From positions 1 through 64,000 of the forward strand of contig NZ_JAUXZE010000048.1 of assembly GCF_030694085.1 (NCBI RefSeq): DNA of 64,000 bases, in the 5' to 3' direction. Numbering within the stretch: the first letter of the stretch is position 1; each line of letters begins with the position of its first letter. Shown here one piece after another: positions 34,232 through 43,723 of the stretch. The DNA is from Tabrizicola sp. (GTDB taxonomy: Bacteria; Pseudomonadota; Alphaproteobacteria; Rhodobacterales; Rhodobacteraceae). Both the position numbers and the translations under genes were made by a program. The notes under the pieces are model-generated. The model was not told the DNA's origin. It saw only the letters and a program-made list of their open reading frames with translations, and searched no databases.

Positions 34232-36190
34232 TCAGCCCTTGTTCATGCGGTTGGCGATCAGGTCGTCGACCACCGAAGGATCGGCCAGGGTCGAGGTGTC
34301 GCCCAAAGCGCCAAAGTCGTTCTCGGCGATCTTGCGCAGGATGCGGCGCATGATCTTGCCCGACCGGGTCTTGGGCAGGCCCGGCGCCCACTGGATCAGG
34401 TCGGGCTTGGCAATCGGCCCGATCTCGTTGCGGACCCAGGCTTCCAGCTTCTTGCGCAGGTCCTCAGTCGGCTCGATCCCCTTCATCAGGGTGACATAGG
34501 CATAGATGCCCTGCCCCTTGATGTCGTGCGGGTAGCCGACGACTGCCGCTTCCGCGACGGCCTCATGCGCCACCAGCGCGCTTTCGACCTCGGCCGTGCC
34601 CATCCGATGACCGCTGACGTTGATCACGTCATCCACGCGCCCGGTGATCCAGTAATAGCCATCCCCATCGCGCCGGCAGCCGTCGCCGGTGAAGTAATAG
34701 CCCTTGTACTGGCTGAAGTAGGCTTCCTCGAACCGGGCGTGATCGCCCCACAGCGTCCGCATCTGCCCCGGCCAGCTGTCGGCGAAGCAGAGGACGCCCT
34801 CAGTTTCGATTTCGGACTGGATCGCGCCCGAGGCCGCATCCAGCACCACCGGCTGCACGCCGAAGAACGGCACCGTGGCCGAACCGGGCTTGGTCGGGAT
34901 CGCGCCCGGCAGCGGGGTCAGCATGTGGCCGCCGGTTTCGGTCTGCCAGAACGTGTCGACGATCGGCAGTTTGCCCTTGCCGACATGGGTGTTGTACCAG
35001 GCCCAGGCTTCCGGGTTGATCGGCTCACCGACCGAACCCAGAAGCTTCAGGCTGGACAGATCGTGCTTCTCCACCCACTCGGCCCCCAGCCCCATCAGGC
35101 TGCGGATCGCTGTCGGTGCGGTGTAGAACTGGCTGACCTTGTGCTTGGCGCAGACCTCCCAGAACCGGCCCGCGTCGGGGAAGGTCGGCACGCCCTCGAA
35201 CATCAGCGTCGTCGCGCCATTCGCCAGCGGACCATAGACGATATAGCTGTGCCCGGTGACCCAGCCCACGTCCGCGGTGCACCAGAAGACATCGCCGTCA
35301 TGGTAGTCGAAGGTGATCTGCTGCGTCATCGACGCATAGACCAGATAGCCACCCGTCGTATGCACCACGCCCTTCGGCTTGCCGGTCGAGCCACTGGTAT
35401 ACAGGATGAACATCGGGTCTTCCGCGCCGACCTCGACGTAAGGGCAATAGGGCTTGGCCGCCGCCATCTCGGCGGTCAGGTCGAAGTCGCGCCCTTCCAC
35501 CCAGGAGGTCTGGTCCCCGGTGCGCTTGGCGACCAGCACCTTCACGTTGTCCGAACAGTGCAGCAGCGCCTTGTCGGTGTTGTCCTTCAACCCGGTCTTC
35601 TTGCCCGCCCGCGGCGCCCAGTCGGCGGTGATGACCACCTTGGCGTCACAGTCATTGATCCGGTTCGCCAGCGCGTCCGGCGAGAAGCCCCCGAAAACGA
35701 TGGAATGGACCGCGCCGATCCGGGTGCAGGCCAGCATCGCATAGGCCGCTTCCGGGATCATCGGCATGTAAAGCACGACCCGGTCGCCCTTGGTCACGCC
35801 ATGCGCTTTCAGCACATTGGCCAGGCGGCAGGTCTGCTCCAGCAGTTCTCGGTAGGTGATGTGCTTGGCCGGGGTCTTCGGATCATCGGGTTCCCAGATG
35901 ATCGCGGTCTGGTCGGCGCGGGTCAGCATATGACGGTCGATGCAGTTGGCGCTGACGTTCAGATGCCCGTCCTCGAACCACTTGATCGAGATGTTGCCCG
36001 GCTGGAACGAGGTGTTCTTGACGCGCGTATACGGCTTGATCCAGTCAAGCCGCAGACCTTCCGCGCCCCAGAACGCCTCCGGGTCCTGGACCGAGGCCGC
36101 ATAGCGCGCCTCATACGCCTTCGCGTCGACATGGGCTTTCGCCATGAAGTCGTTCGACGGCGGATAAACGGATTTGGCGGCTTCGGTCAT
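34232..36190 (-). CDS. acs: Acetyl-CoA synthetase (AMP-forming)
   Basis: The start is ATG 36190 ([18 protein letters not shown]) after GGGAGGAGAG, giving 652 residues. Motifs are [11 protein letters not shown], the acyl-AMP motif in [19 protein letters not shown] and the conserved C-terminal Lys in TRSGKIMRR, the site of reversible acetylation. It activates acetate to acetyl-CoA with release of AMP. It heads a long operon with adk, DUF4212 and the symporter. Four repeats of a TTTAC(A)GAA-type motif lie upstream (36281-36361) and may be regulatory. Confidence 0.95.
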   Translation of the reverse strand: MTEAAKSVYPPSNDFMAKAHVDAKAYEARYAASVQDPEAFWGAEGLRLDWIKPYTRVKNTSFQPGNISIKWFEDGHLNVSANCIDRHMLTRADQTAIIWEPDDPKTPAKHITYRELLEQTCRLANVLKAHGVTKGDRVVLYMPMIPEAAYAMLACTRIGAVHSIVFGGFSPDALANRINDCDAKVVITADWAPRAGKKTGLKDNTDKALLHCSDNVKVLVAKRTGDQTSWVEGRDFDLTAEMAAAKPYCPYVEVGAEDPMFILYTSGSTGKPKGVVHTTGGYLVYASMTQQITFDYHDGDVFWCTADVGWVTGHSYIVYGPLANGATTLMFEGVPTFPDAGRFWEVCAKHKVSQFYTAPTAIRSLMGLGAEWVEKHDLSSLKLLGSVGEPINPEAWAWYNTHVGKGKLPIVDTFWQTETGGHMLTPLPGAIPTKPGSATVPFFGVQPVVLDAASGAIQSEIETEGVLCFADSWPGQMRTLWGDHARFEEAYFSQYKGYYFTGDGCRRDGDGYYWITGRVDDVINVSGHRMGTAEVESALVAHEAVAEAAVVGYPHDIKGQGIYAYVTLMKGIEPTEDLRKKLEAWVRNEIGPIAKPDLIQWAPGLPKTRSGKIMRRILRKIAENDFGALGDTSTLADPSVVDDLIANRMNKG

Positions 36191-36280
36191 TTTCTCTCCT
36201 CCCGGAAGGGGTGTGGGCCGACACCCCGGAATAGCCTGGGACTGGTCAGGAACTTCCCGTCCCATGGCCCAGACTACCAC

Positions 36281-36361
36281 TTCGTAAAGAATTTCGTAAC
36301 CCCATATTTTTCATCAATAATTCTGTAAACTACTTGACTGATCCATCGTCAATTCTGTAAA
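36281..36361 (-). promoter_or_regulatory. AT-rich acs promoter region with four direct repeats
   Basis: Four copies of TTC(T)GTAA(A) on the plus strand start at 36281, 36293, 36321 and 36353. In the acs direction they read TTTAC(A)GAA. The region is much more AT-rich than its surroundings and has no gene. An activator or repressor site is likely, but the protein cannot be named. Confidence 0.5.
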
Positions 36362-36478
36362 TGTGTGAAAATTGAGGCAGCCAAGTGCTTGCTTTCGCTG
36401 GCGCGTTACCGCTCACGCCCGCGTGAAGATGAAAGTTTTCTCGTGAACTTGAAGGAACCGGCCGAACCGCACCCGGCT

Positions 36479-38128
36479 TTAGTGTGATTCGCCGCCCGGT
36501 TGCGTATCCAGCGCCGCATCGACCTCGGCCAGGGTGGCAGAATACTTCACTTCCGGCTCGTGCAGGCCTTGCGCTTCCAGTTGACGGCGCAGGGCCGGTT
36601 TCAGCCCGACAAGGTACAGCCGCCCGCCCCGCCGCCCTGCCCGCGCGGCCAGGCTGTGCATCCCCCGCGCGCCGGAGCTGTCGATCAAGGGTACGCCCGA
36701 CATCTCCAGCACCAGCGCGCGCGGAGCCTCGGCGATGCGGTCAAGGACGCCGCCCAGCTGCGCGGCCGCGCCAAAGAAGTAGGGGCCCTCCAGATGATAG
36801 ACCACGCGGTCGGCCCGGGGCGTATCCAGATGCTCGTCGCGCGGGCGCATCCCGGCGGTCTCGGACATGCGCTTGATGAAGACGAGACCCGCCAGGGCGA
36901 AGCCCACCACGATCCCCTCGGTCAGGTCGCGGAAGACGACGAGGAGGAAGGTGGCAAGGACCACCAGCGCATCGCCCCGCGACGACCGCAGAAGGGCTGC
37001 GAACTCGTGCCGCTCGGCCATGCCCCAGGCGACGACGGCCAGGACGCCGGCCAGCGCGGCCAAGGGGATGTAGGCAGCCAAGGGGGCGGCAATCATCAGG
37101 AAGGCCAGCAGGAACAGGGAATGTAGCATCCCGGACACCGGCCCCTTGCTTCCGGCCCGCACGTTCGTCGCCGTCCGCGCAATGGTCCCCGTGACGCAGA
37201 ACCCGCCGAAAAGGCCTGAACCGATGTTGGCCACACCCTGCGCTACCAGTTCGGCGTTCGACCGATGCCGCGCACCGGACATCCCGTCGGCGACCACGGC
37301 GGACAGGAGCGATTCAATGGCGCCGAGAAGGGCGAAGCTGGCCGCCCAGGGCAGCGCCTGCTGCCATAGCGCCAGGTCCGGCAATGCGGGAACCGGCAGC
37401 ATCTGCGGCAAGGCGCCGAACTGCGTGCCGATGGTGGCCACGGGCAAGGCCAGAACCGCCACCACGACCGAGGCCAGCGCCACCGCGATCAGCATCCCCG
37501 GCCAGTGCGGGCGCACGCGCCGCAGCCCCAGGATCACCCCCGCCGTCAGCGCCGCCACGGCAACCGCCGCCCAGGTCACCGTCCCCCGCGCCTCCCACAG
37601 CGCGCGGACCTTCTCGACGATCTCTCCCGGTTCGCCGCCGGGCAGGGTCAGCCCGAACATCTCGCGCAGCTGGCTGGCGAAGATGATGACGGCGATCCCG
37701 GCGGTGAAGCCTACGGTGACGGGATAGGGGATGTAACGGATGTAGGTGCCCAGCCGCAGCAGCCCCGCCATGATCAGGATCAGCCCCGACAGGATCGTCG
37801 CCAGGATCAGCCCCTGCACCCCCGTCGCTGTCACGCAGGCCGCGACCAGCACGATGAACGCCCCAGCGGGCCCCCCGATCTGATAGCGCGACCCACCCAA
37901 GACACTGACGAGGAACCCGCCCACTATGGCGGTGTAAAGTCCCCGCTCCGGCCCGACCCCGCTGGCAATGGCAATCGCCATTGACAAGGGCAGCGCCACG
38001 ATGGCGACGGTCAACCCGGCCAGCGCATCGGCGCGCAGGGCTGAAAGGCCATAGCCCTCGCGCCAGACGGTGAAGAGCTTCGGCAGGAACTCGGACGGGC
38101 CGGTGTGGCCCCGCGCGGCGTCGGTCAT
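36479..38128 (-). CDS. SulP-family anion transporter with STAS domain
   Basis: The 549-residue form (start MTDAARGHTGPSEFLPKLF at 38128) has about twelve membrane helices with the SulP blocks LPLSMAIAIASGVGPERGLYTA and GGSRYQIGGPAGAF, then a STAS domain (about 430-540, with VLEMSGVPLIDSSGARGM). It is a sulfate, bicarbonate or other anion transporter; the substrate is not set. The start is uncertain because no strong ribosome binding site precedes 38128 and the frame stays open to 38290. Confidence 0.87.
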   Translation of the reverse strand: MTDAARGHTGPSEFLPKLFTVWREGYGLSALRADALAGLTVAIVALPLSMAIAIASGVGPERGLYTAIVGGFLVSVLGGSRYQIGGPAGAFIVLVAACVTATGVQGLILATILSGLILIMAGLLRLGTYIRYIPYPVTVGFTAGIAVIIFASQLREMFGLTLPGGEPGEIVEKVRALWEARGTVTWAAVAVAALTAGVILGLRRVRPHWPGMLIAVALASVVVAVLALPVATIGTQFGALPQMLPVPALPDLALWQQALPWAASFALLGAIESLLSAVVADGMSGARHRSNAELVAQGVANIGSGLFGGFCVTGTIARTATNVRAGSKGPVSGMLHSLFLLAFLMIAAPLAAYIPLAALAGVLAVVAWGMAERHEFAALLRSSRGDALVVLATFLLVVFRDLTEGIVVGFALAGLVFIKRMSETAGMRPRDEHLDTPRADRVVYHLEGPYFFGAAAQLGGVLDRIAEAPRALVLEMSGVPLIDSSGARGMHSLAARAGRRGGRLYLVGLKPALRRQLEAQGLHEPEVKYSATLAEVDAALDTQPGGESH

Positions 38129-38232
38129 GATGGCATCCAGGCCAGGAGATACGCCAGTAATCGCTGGCAAGTCTGTCGGAATGGCGTCAGAAGACTCCTC
38201 CGTATCCCGACTGTCAACTGCCGCGAGGCTGC

Positions 38233-38739
38233 ATGACCCCCGATCCCAGAAGCCCCGACCCCAAACGCCCCGATCCCGTCCAGCCCGCAAACGCCGAGGC
38301 TCTGGCGCTTGTCCACCAGCTTCTGACCCTGGACCATGCCGCCCTCGCCTGGGAGGACCCCGACACCGGCACCCCCGGCATCAGCCGCATCGCCTTTGCC
38401 CGCGACCCAGAGGTGGGGATGCTGACCCTCGTCTCCGGCCTTGCCCCGCATTTCCGCGCCTTGCGGGACCGCCCGGACTGTGCCCTGATGCTGGGCGATG
38501 TCGGTGGCAAGGGTGACCCCCTCACCCATCCCCGCCTGATGATCCGCGCCCGGGCCAGCTTCGTCGCACCCGACGACCCCGCGCGCCCCGGCCTTCGCGC
38601 CCGCTGGCTGGAGCGGAACCCGAAAGCCACGATCTACATCGACCTCTCCGACTTCGCCTTCGTCCGCCTGACGCCCATCTCGGCCTTGCTGAATGGCGGC
38701 TTCGCCCGCGCCTACCACATCGCGCCCGGCGATCTGTGA
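38233..38739 (+). CDS. Pyridoxamine 5'-phosphate oxidase-like (HugZ-type) FMN-binding protein
   Basis: The 168-residue protein has a split-barrel flavin-binding fold with the pattern LVHQLLTLDHAALAW, PGISRIAFARDPEVGM and LVSGLAPHFRALRDRPDCAL. These are typical of HugZ-like heme-utilisation proteins or FMN-binding oxidases. It lacks the C-terminal domain of full HugZ. Substrate is unknown. It is divergent from the SulP gene and overlaps only the optional 5' extension of that gene. Confidence 0.78.
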   Translation: MTPDPRSPDPKRPDPVQPANAEALALVHQLLTLDHAALAWEDPDTGTPGISRIAFARDPEVGMLTLVSGLAPHFRALRDRPDCALMLGDVGGKGDPLTHPRLMIRARASFVAPDDPARPGLRARWLERNPKATIYIDLSDFAFVRLTPISALLNGGFARAYHIAPGDL

Positions 38740-38790
38740 ACGGAAACGGGCGGCCCCAAAGGACCGCCCGCTGATTGCAGACCCGAAAGA

Positions 38791-41079
38791 TCAGGCCGGC
38801 ACATCCATCCGCATCGTCACCAGCGCCTTGCCCCGGACCGCCTCGCCCCAGCGGACCTGCGCCTCGTTGGCCCCGGCTCCGGTTCCGGGAACCGAATACG
38901 GGAAGACATACCGCCCGGCGCCGGCGGCATTGGTGATCATGCCTTCGGGCGCGACCGCCTCGACCATGCGGATCCGCGCCCCGAACGGCACAAAGCCGCC
39001 CGCGCTGACGTTCCAGGTCTCGGCTGCGGTGTTCTGGGTATGCATCACCTGCACCGGGTTGATGATCCACTGGGTCACGTTGTTGAAGCTGTTGCCTTCG
39101 ACCCGCACATTGCGCGTCCGGTTGAAATCCAGCGTCGCAAAACTGGTGTCCACCATATCCACCCGGTCGACGATGGCGCTGACGCTTCGGAAGCTGTTCG
39201 ACAAGATCGAGAAGCCCGACAGGAAGTGCCCCGGCCCATAGGGCTTGACCACGATCCAGCGGAACGCGGCCGAAGTGTCCGACGAGATGAACACGTTGCC
39301 CACGATGTTCAGCCCTCCGAACGAGAACTCGCCGTTCTCCTGCGGCTCGCTGTCATGCTCGTTGCCCCATTCGATGAAGCAGTTGTCGATGTAGTTCCCC
39401 GTCACCACGGTCGAGACGTTGGTCTGCGTGAACACCAGTCCCGCCCGCCGCAGGCCAGCCGCCGTGTTGTCGCCCTGGAAGAAGTGGTTCGCGTGGATCA
39501 GATGCCCCGAGCCGTGGACGATTGCGAAATGCGCAAAGCGCACGATCCGGTTGTTGCGCAGCTTCACGTCATTGGCGTTGATGTTCACGCAGATCGTGGT
39601 GCGGTCTACGGCAGCCACGCTTTGCTCGTTCGACAGGAACTGGCACATGTCGACGAACATGCCCTGGCAACCCGCACCCGGCGACGTGATCGCCCGGTCC
39701 TGCGGCCGGTTGAAGGTGCAGGACAGGAAGCGCTGGGTATTCCCCGTCATCGGCAGCATCACCGCCGAGCCGGTCCCAAGGTTGTTGAACTCAAGATCCT
39801 CCAGTTCGAAACGCGACATCAGCTGGAAGCCCGACAAGTCCAGCATGTACTTGAAGCGTCGGAAGGTATAGGTCCGCGTCCCCGCCGCTGCGTAAAGCGG
39901 CTGGCTCAGCGTCAGCGTTCCCGCGCTGACGTTCTTTGCGGCGACATAGACCTCGCGGCCCACGCCGGTGCCGATCACCAGCGCGCCGACCGGGATATTC
40001 GCCACATTGGCGACGTTGGTCAGCGTCAGGTTGTTCGAGGTGGCATAGGTGGCGATCGAGGTGAACTCATCGGTCGTCCAGGCCGGACCGGAAACCGCGA
40101 CCAGCGACCCGTTGCGGATACCTCGGCGTCCGGTGAAGCTGGTCAGTCCAGACAGCCCTGCCACGTCGATCGGCGAGGTGATCTCGACCCGGCGGCCAGA
40201 GAGGTCCAGCGTGACATAGTCGGTAAAGAAGAACAGCGCCTGCAGCGCGCGGCGGAAGCCCTCCAACTCGGTCCCGAAAGCCTGGCCATAGGTGTTCAGG
40301 TCATAGTTCCGCGTCAGCACCAGCCGCCGGTTGGATGGCATCGAGACCGTGCCCTCAAAGCGGATACGGCTGTTGATCGTGACATCGCTGGTCAGCCGGA
40401 ACACCCCCGACGGCACCAGGATCTCGCGTCCCTGGGCGTCGGCATCCGCGGCCAGGAAGGCCGGCGCGTCATTTGTGGTCCCGTTGCCCAGGGCGCCATA
40501 GTCACGCACGTCGACCCAGTCCATCAGCTTGCGAATGAAGATGTTGGTGACATCCTCGACCTCGATGTCGTCGATCCGCACGACACCCCCATTGGCCCCG
40601 GTCAGGTCCAGCCCGACATGCGCGTAGACCGATTGCAGCGACCAGGGCAGCGTGACCCCCGTCCGGCTGGCGGGCGAGATGATCGCGCTCACCGTCACCA
40701 CCTGGCCGTAAGCCGTCAGCGCCACCGACGCCCCGGTCTGCGGCAGACCTGCCACGTTCTGCCCACTCACGTCGCCCGCCCAGGCCGCGATGCGAACCGA
40801 AGGCAGGTTCCCCGACACCGCCTTCACCCGGGCCGTCACCCGCAGATAAAGCCCCGGCTGGATCGGAGTCTGCGCAAAGCTGCGCAGCTTCTGCGTGGCC
40901 TCAGTCTTCTGCAATTCCAGACAGCCACCGAAGTCCTGGTCATTCGTCACCAAGCCTGCGTTCGGCTGGCCCTGGTAGGACCCCGATCCGGGCGTCCCGT
41001 CCTCGCGCGACCAGAGGTTAAGCCCTGCCGTGAACGGCGGCGGCATCAGGACCAGCCCGTCAGTGATAGCCTTGTTCAT
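38791..41079 (-). CDS. Large right-handed beta-helix (pectate-lyase/tail-spike-like) protein
   Basis: The start is ATG 41079 (MNKAITDGLVLMPPPFTAGLN), giving 762 residues. The N-terminal 190 residues look like a beta-sandwich (carbohydrate-binding-like). From WVDVRDYGALGNGTTNDAPA onward the sequence has the GH28/pectate-lyase-superfamily entry block and repeated short strands with Asn/Gly turns, typical of a parallel beta helix. There is no signal peptide, which suits a phage-like or GTA-like structural spike better than a secreted lyase. No other phage gene is beside it. Confidence 0.78.
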   Translation of the reverse strand: MNKAITDGLVLMPPPFTAGLNLWSREDGTPGSGSYQGQPNAGLVTNDQDFGGCLELQKTEATQKLRSFAQTPIQPGLYLRVTARVKAVSGNLPSVRIAAWAGDVSGQNVAGLPQTGASVALTAYGQVVTVSAIISPASRTGVTLPWSLQSVYAHVGLDLTGANGGVVRIDDIEVEDVTNIFIRKLMDWVDVRDYGALGNGTTNDAPAFLAADADAQGREILVPSGVFRLTSDVTINSRIRFEGTVSMPSNRRLVLTRNYDLNTYGQAFGTELEGFRRALQALFFFTDYVTLDLSGRRVEITSPIDVAGLSGLTSFTGRRGIRNGSLVAVSGPAWTTDEFTSIATYATSNNLTLTNVANVANIPVGALVIGTGVGREVYVAAKNVSAGTLTLSQPLYAAAGTRTYTFRRFKYMLDLSGFQLMSRFELEDLEFNNLGTGSAVMLPMTGNTQRFLSCTFNRPQDRAITSPGAGCQGMFVDMCQFLSNEQSVAAVDRTTICVNINANDVKLRNNRIVRFAHFAIVHGSGHLIHANHFFQGDNTAAGLRRAGLVFTQTNVSTVVTGNYIDNCFIEWGNEHDSEPQENGEFSFGGLNIVGNVFISSDTSAAFRWIVVKPYGPGHFLSGFSILSNSFRSVSAIVDRVDMVDTSFATLDFNRTRNVRVEGNSFNNVTQWIINPVQVMHTQNTAAETWNVSAGGFVPFGARIRMVEAVAPEGMITNAAGAGRYVFPYSVPGTGAGANEAQVRWGEAVRGKALVTMRMDVPA

Positions 41080-41589
41080 CTTTGATTTCCCTTGCCTCGC
41101 TTCGCGCCACTGCCACGGGCGATGCGCCAGGACCCCCCGGAGACAACGCGCCGTCATCGGGCCAAGGGGGTAACAAGGAAGGCTTAACCGGCGCTCAGTC
41201 CCCCGCGCGCTGCTCGGGCCGACAGCGCAACGGCAGCGACCACCCCGACCGTCTCCGGCACGCAGGCCGCGCGTCCCAGGGTGCGGCTTTCCTGGCGACG
41301 CACGGAGGCATTGGCCAGGACTTCGGTCCCGGCTCAGCCCCGAAACTCCGCCGACGTCTGCAACCGGGGGCTTCCCCGTCATCGGCAGCAGCGACCAAAG
41401 CCTCAGACGACGTCGGTCGCGGCCACGGAACCGTGTGCAGCGCCCGCGCCAGGCGTCCCCTCTCCCCCAGCGGGAGAGAGCCGGGGTGAGGGGGACAACC
41501 GCCCGCAAATCAATCCCGGTGCGTCCACCGCGTCCCACCTGCAAGGTCAGAGGACCGGTGCAAGCGCCAGTCGTGCGCCATCGCCGCCG
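41080..41589. other. Intergenic region with a GGGAGAG-type repeat
   Basis: I see no gene in these 510 bases. At 41455-41497 an imperfect inverted repeat (GTCCCCTCTCCCCCAGCGGG and then GAGAGAGCCGGGGTGAGGGG) matches a hairpin widely scattered in proteobacterial genomes. The rest has no clear structure. Confidence 0.5.
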
Positions 41590-41991
41590 TCAGGCCCCCA
41601 CGTCCGGTGCCGGCAGGATCTGCACCGCGTTGATCTGCCAGCCCTCCGCGGTCTGGACCATCATGTAGTCCAGCAGCCACCCCGCCCCCGCCTGGTCGGT
41701 GATCCGCACACGCTGCCAAAGATTTCCCGCCACGTCGCGCAGGTCCATCATCTGCACCTCCGCCGGACGGTAAACCATCGGATAGCCGTTCTTCACCATC
41801 GCTCCGAAATTCTCGGGCGTGCCGAACATGCCCTTGATGGTGGGGCTCGCGAAGGTGAAGGCCCGGGCGAAATCGTCGGCCTGAAAGGCCTCGATCTGGC
41901 TCTGGATCGTGTCCTGGATCGGCGCCTCCTGGGCAGTGGCGGGCCAGGCCATGACAGCGGCGATCAATGCGGCGTAAAGACCATTGCGCAT
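41590..41991 (-). CDS. Exported DUF4864-type protein
   Basis: ATG 41991 with AGGAG upstream gives 133 residues. The signal peptide is MRNGLYAALIAAVMAWPATA, cleaved before QEAPIQDTI. The mature part has the DUF4864 blocks IQSQIEAFQADDFARAFTFA, GMFGTPENFGAMV and WLLDYMMVQTAEGWQINAVQ, a SnoaL/NTF2-like fold. Function is unknown. It is divergent from the hydrolase gene. Confidence 0.83.
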   Translation of the reverse strand: MRNGLYAALIAAVMAWPATAQEAPIQDTIQSQIEAFQADDFARAFTFASPTIKGMFGTPENFGAMVKNGYPMVYRPAEVQMMDLRDVAGNLWQRVRITDQAGAGWLLDYMMVQTAEGWQINAVQILPAPDVGA

Positions 41992-42124
41992 CGGCAAGTG
42001 CTCCTGTTGCGGACGTCCCCTTACACTTCGGACGTAGACCGCCGCGCTGGAAGTCAACCGGCGCTTGACAGCCCCCCCTCCCCCCGCGCCACCATGTTCC
42101 GACCCAACCGGAAGGACCTGCCCC

Positions 42125-42985
42125 ATGCGCGCCGCCCTCGCCCTCGTTTCCCTCCTTGCCAGCCCCGCCCTTGCCCAGTCCGAGGAAGCCGTCACCATCG
42201 ACACTCCGCTTGGCCCGGTGATCGGCACTCTTGAAACCCCGGCGGGGGACCCAGCACCCGTGGTGCTGCTCTTCCACGGCTTCACCGGCGTCCGTGACGA
42301 ACTCCCCGTCGCCAATACCGACGAAGGCGTCTTCTCCCGCACCGCGCGGCTTCTGGCCGAACAGGGCATCGCCTCCCTGCGGATCGACTTCCGCGGTTCG
42401 GGCGAAAGCCCGGGAGCCTTTGCCGACACCACCTTCGAGGGCCAGGTCGCCGACGGCCTTGCCGCTCTTGCGTGGCTGGAAGCCAACCCCGCCGTCGACG
42501 GCCAGCGGCTCGGCGTGATCGGATGGAGCCAGGGCGGCCTTGTCGCCACCGCTGTCGCCGGTCGGTCGGACAAGCCCGATGCCCTGGTCCTCTGGGCTGC
42601 CGTTGCAAACCCCGAGGAAAGCTTCGGCGGAATTGTCGGGGCCGAGACCATCGCCAAAGGGCTCGAAGCTGGCGATGCCGCCCTGCCCGTCACTCTCCCC
42701 TGGGGCGCAGTGGTGGAGCTCAAACGTGGCTTCTTCGAAGGCGTCACCACCTTCGATCCCCCGGCCGAGCTTGCCTCTTACGCCGGGCCGCTGTTCATCG
42801 CGCACGGCACCCTGGACACCACCGTCCTGCCGACTGCCGTCGGTACCTTCCTTGCCGCCCATGACGGCGAGGAATCGAAGTGGCTGGCCGAGATGGACCA
42901 CGTCTTCAACGCCTTCACCGGCCCCGAAACGCTGGACCAGATGGTCGGCGAGACGGTGGCCTTCCTGAAGCCGCATCTCCAGTAA
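42125..42985 (+). CDS. Exported alpha/beta hydrolase
   Basis: ATG 42125 gives 286 residues with a signal peptide (MRAALALVSLLASPALA). The fold is alpha/beta hydrolase: oxyanion block LLFHGFTG, the nucleophile elbow GWSQGG, the acid in HGTLDTTV and the His in EMDHVFNAF. It is a periplasmic esterase or peptidase-like enzyme; the substrate is unknown. Confidence 0.85.
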   Translation: MRAALALVSLLASPALAQSEEAVTIDTPLGPVIGTLETPAGDPAPVVLLFHGFTGVRDELPVANTDEGVFSRTARLLAEQGIASLRIDFRGSGESPGAFADTTFEGQVADGLAALAWLEANPAVDGQRLGVIGWSQGGLVATAVAGRSDKPDALVLWAAVANPEESFGGIVGAETIAKGLEAGDAALPVTLPWGAVVELKRGFFEGVTTFDPPAELASYAGPLFIAHGTLDTTVLPTAVGTFLAAHDGEESKWLAEMDHVFNAFTGPETLDQMVGETVAFLKPHLQ

Positions 42986-42988
42986 ATA

Positions 42989-43055
42989 CCTCCTCGTTCG
43001 CCTTCGTCTCCTCGTCGGAATGACCCCCGCGAGGAGAAGACGAAGTCCCACGACG
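42989..43055. repeat. Variable-stem intergenic palindrome, copy 2
   Basis: CTTCGTC (43002-43008) pairs with GACGAAG (43039-43045), and TCCTCG pairs with CGAGGA inside. The 3' half, GAGGAGAAGACGAAGTCCCA, closely matches copy 1 near 19612. Confidence 0.6.
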
Positions 43056-43114
43056 AGCCGCCGCCGCCACTTCCCGAAAGCGAGAATGGACGCAGTCTCC
43101 CGACGAGCCGCCCG

Positions 43115-43705
43115 CTACACCGGCGGGCGATACAGCGTGGCTGTGAACGCATCGGACACCGCGCTTGCCTTGATGTCCACCCAGCCCGCCGCTCGAAAGG
43201 CTGCCCGCACCGCCGCATCGCCAACGGCGGCCGCCTTGCCCTTGCCATGCACGCACCAGACCCGCAGACCGCTGGCCTGCCCGGCGGCCAAGGCCGCCTC
43301 CAGGTGGTCCGGCCCCGACAGCACCGCCACGATCATCGCGGCCCCCTCCGGCCCCGCTACGGTCGCACCTGAGACGGCCACCGCGATCTCCTCCGGTGGC
43401 GGCCCGCCGATCACCCAGGCCCGCGCCGTCGCCGAAACCCCCAGCTTCGCCGCCAGTGAGGGCACAGGCTTTTCCAGCGCCTTGACCCAGGCCCCGGCCT
43501 CCTTCGCGCCCAAGGTCAGGACCAGCGGCTCACCGTCCGACGACAGGCAAAGGTCCTCCCCCTCCACCCGCCACCCCATCAGCCCGGCCCTGGGCAGCTT
43601 GCCCCTGACCTCGCCGCGCAGGATGATCCCGTCGCTCTCCAGAAGCGCCCTTACCGCGCCGGACTGATCGCGCCAGACCGCATGCCCTTCCGTCTCGCGT
43701 CCCAT
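43115..43705 (-). CDS. Hypothetical protein downstream of lysK
   Basis: The 196-residue protein has no signal peptide or membrane segment. It looks like two alpha/beta repeats, the second ending GWVDIKASAVSDAFTATLYR, a pattern reminiscent of DUF3052-like proteins. I do not recognise it securely. It follows lysK on the same strand with an 18-bp gap, so it is probably co-transcribed with it. Confidence 0.68.
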   Translation of the reverse strand: MGRETEGHAVWRDQSGAVRALLESDGIILRGEVRGKLPRAGLMGWRVEGEDLCLSSDGEPLVLTLGAKEAGAWVKALEKPVPSLAAKLGVSATARAWVIGGPPPEEIAVAVSGATVAGPEGAAMIVAVLSGPDHLEAALAAGQASGLRVWCVHGKGKAAAVGDAAVRAAFRAAGWVDIKASAVSDAFTATLYRPPV

Positions 43706-43723
43706 CCGGCCTCCTGTCGGGCC

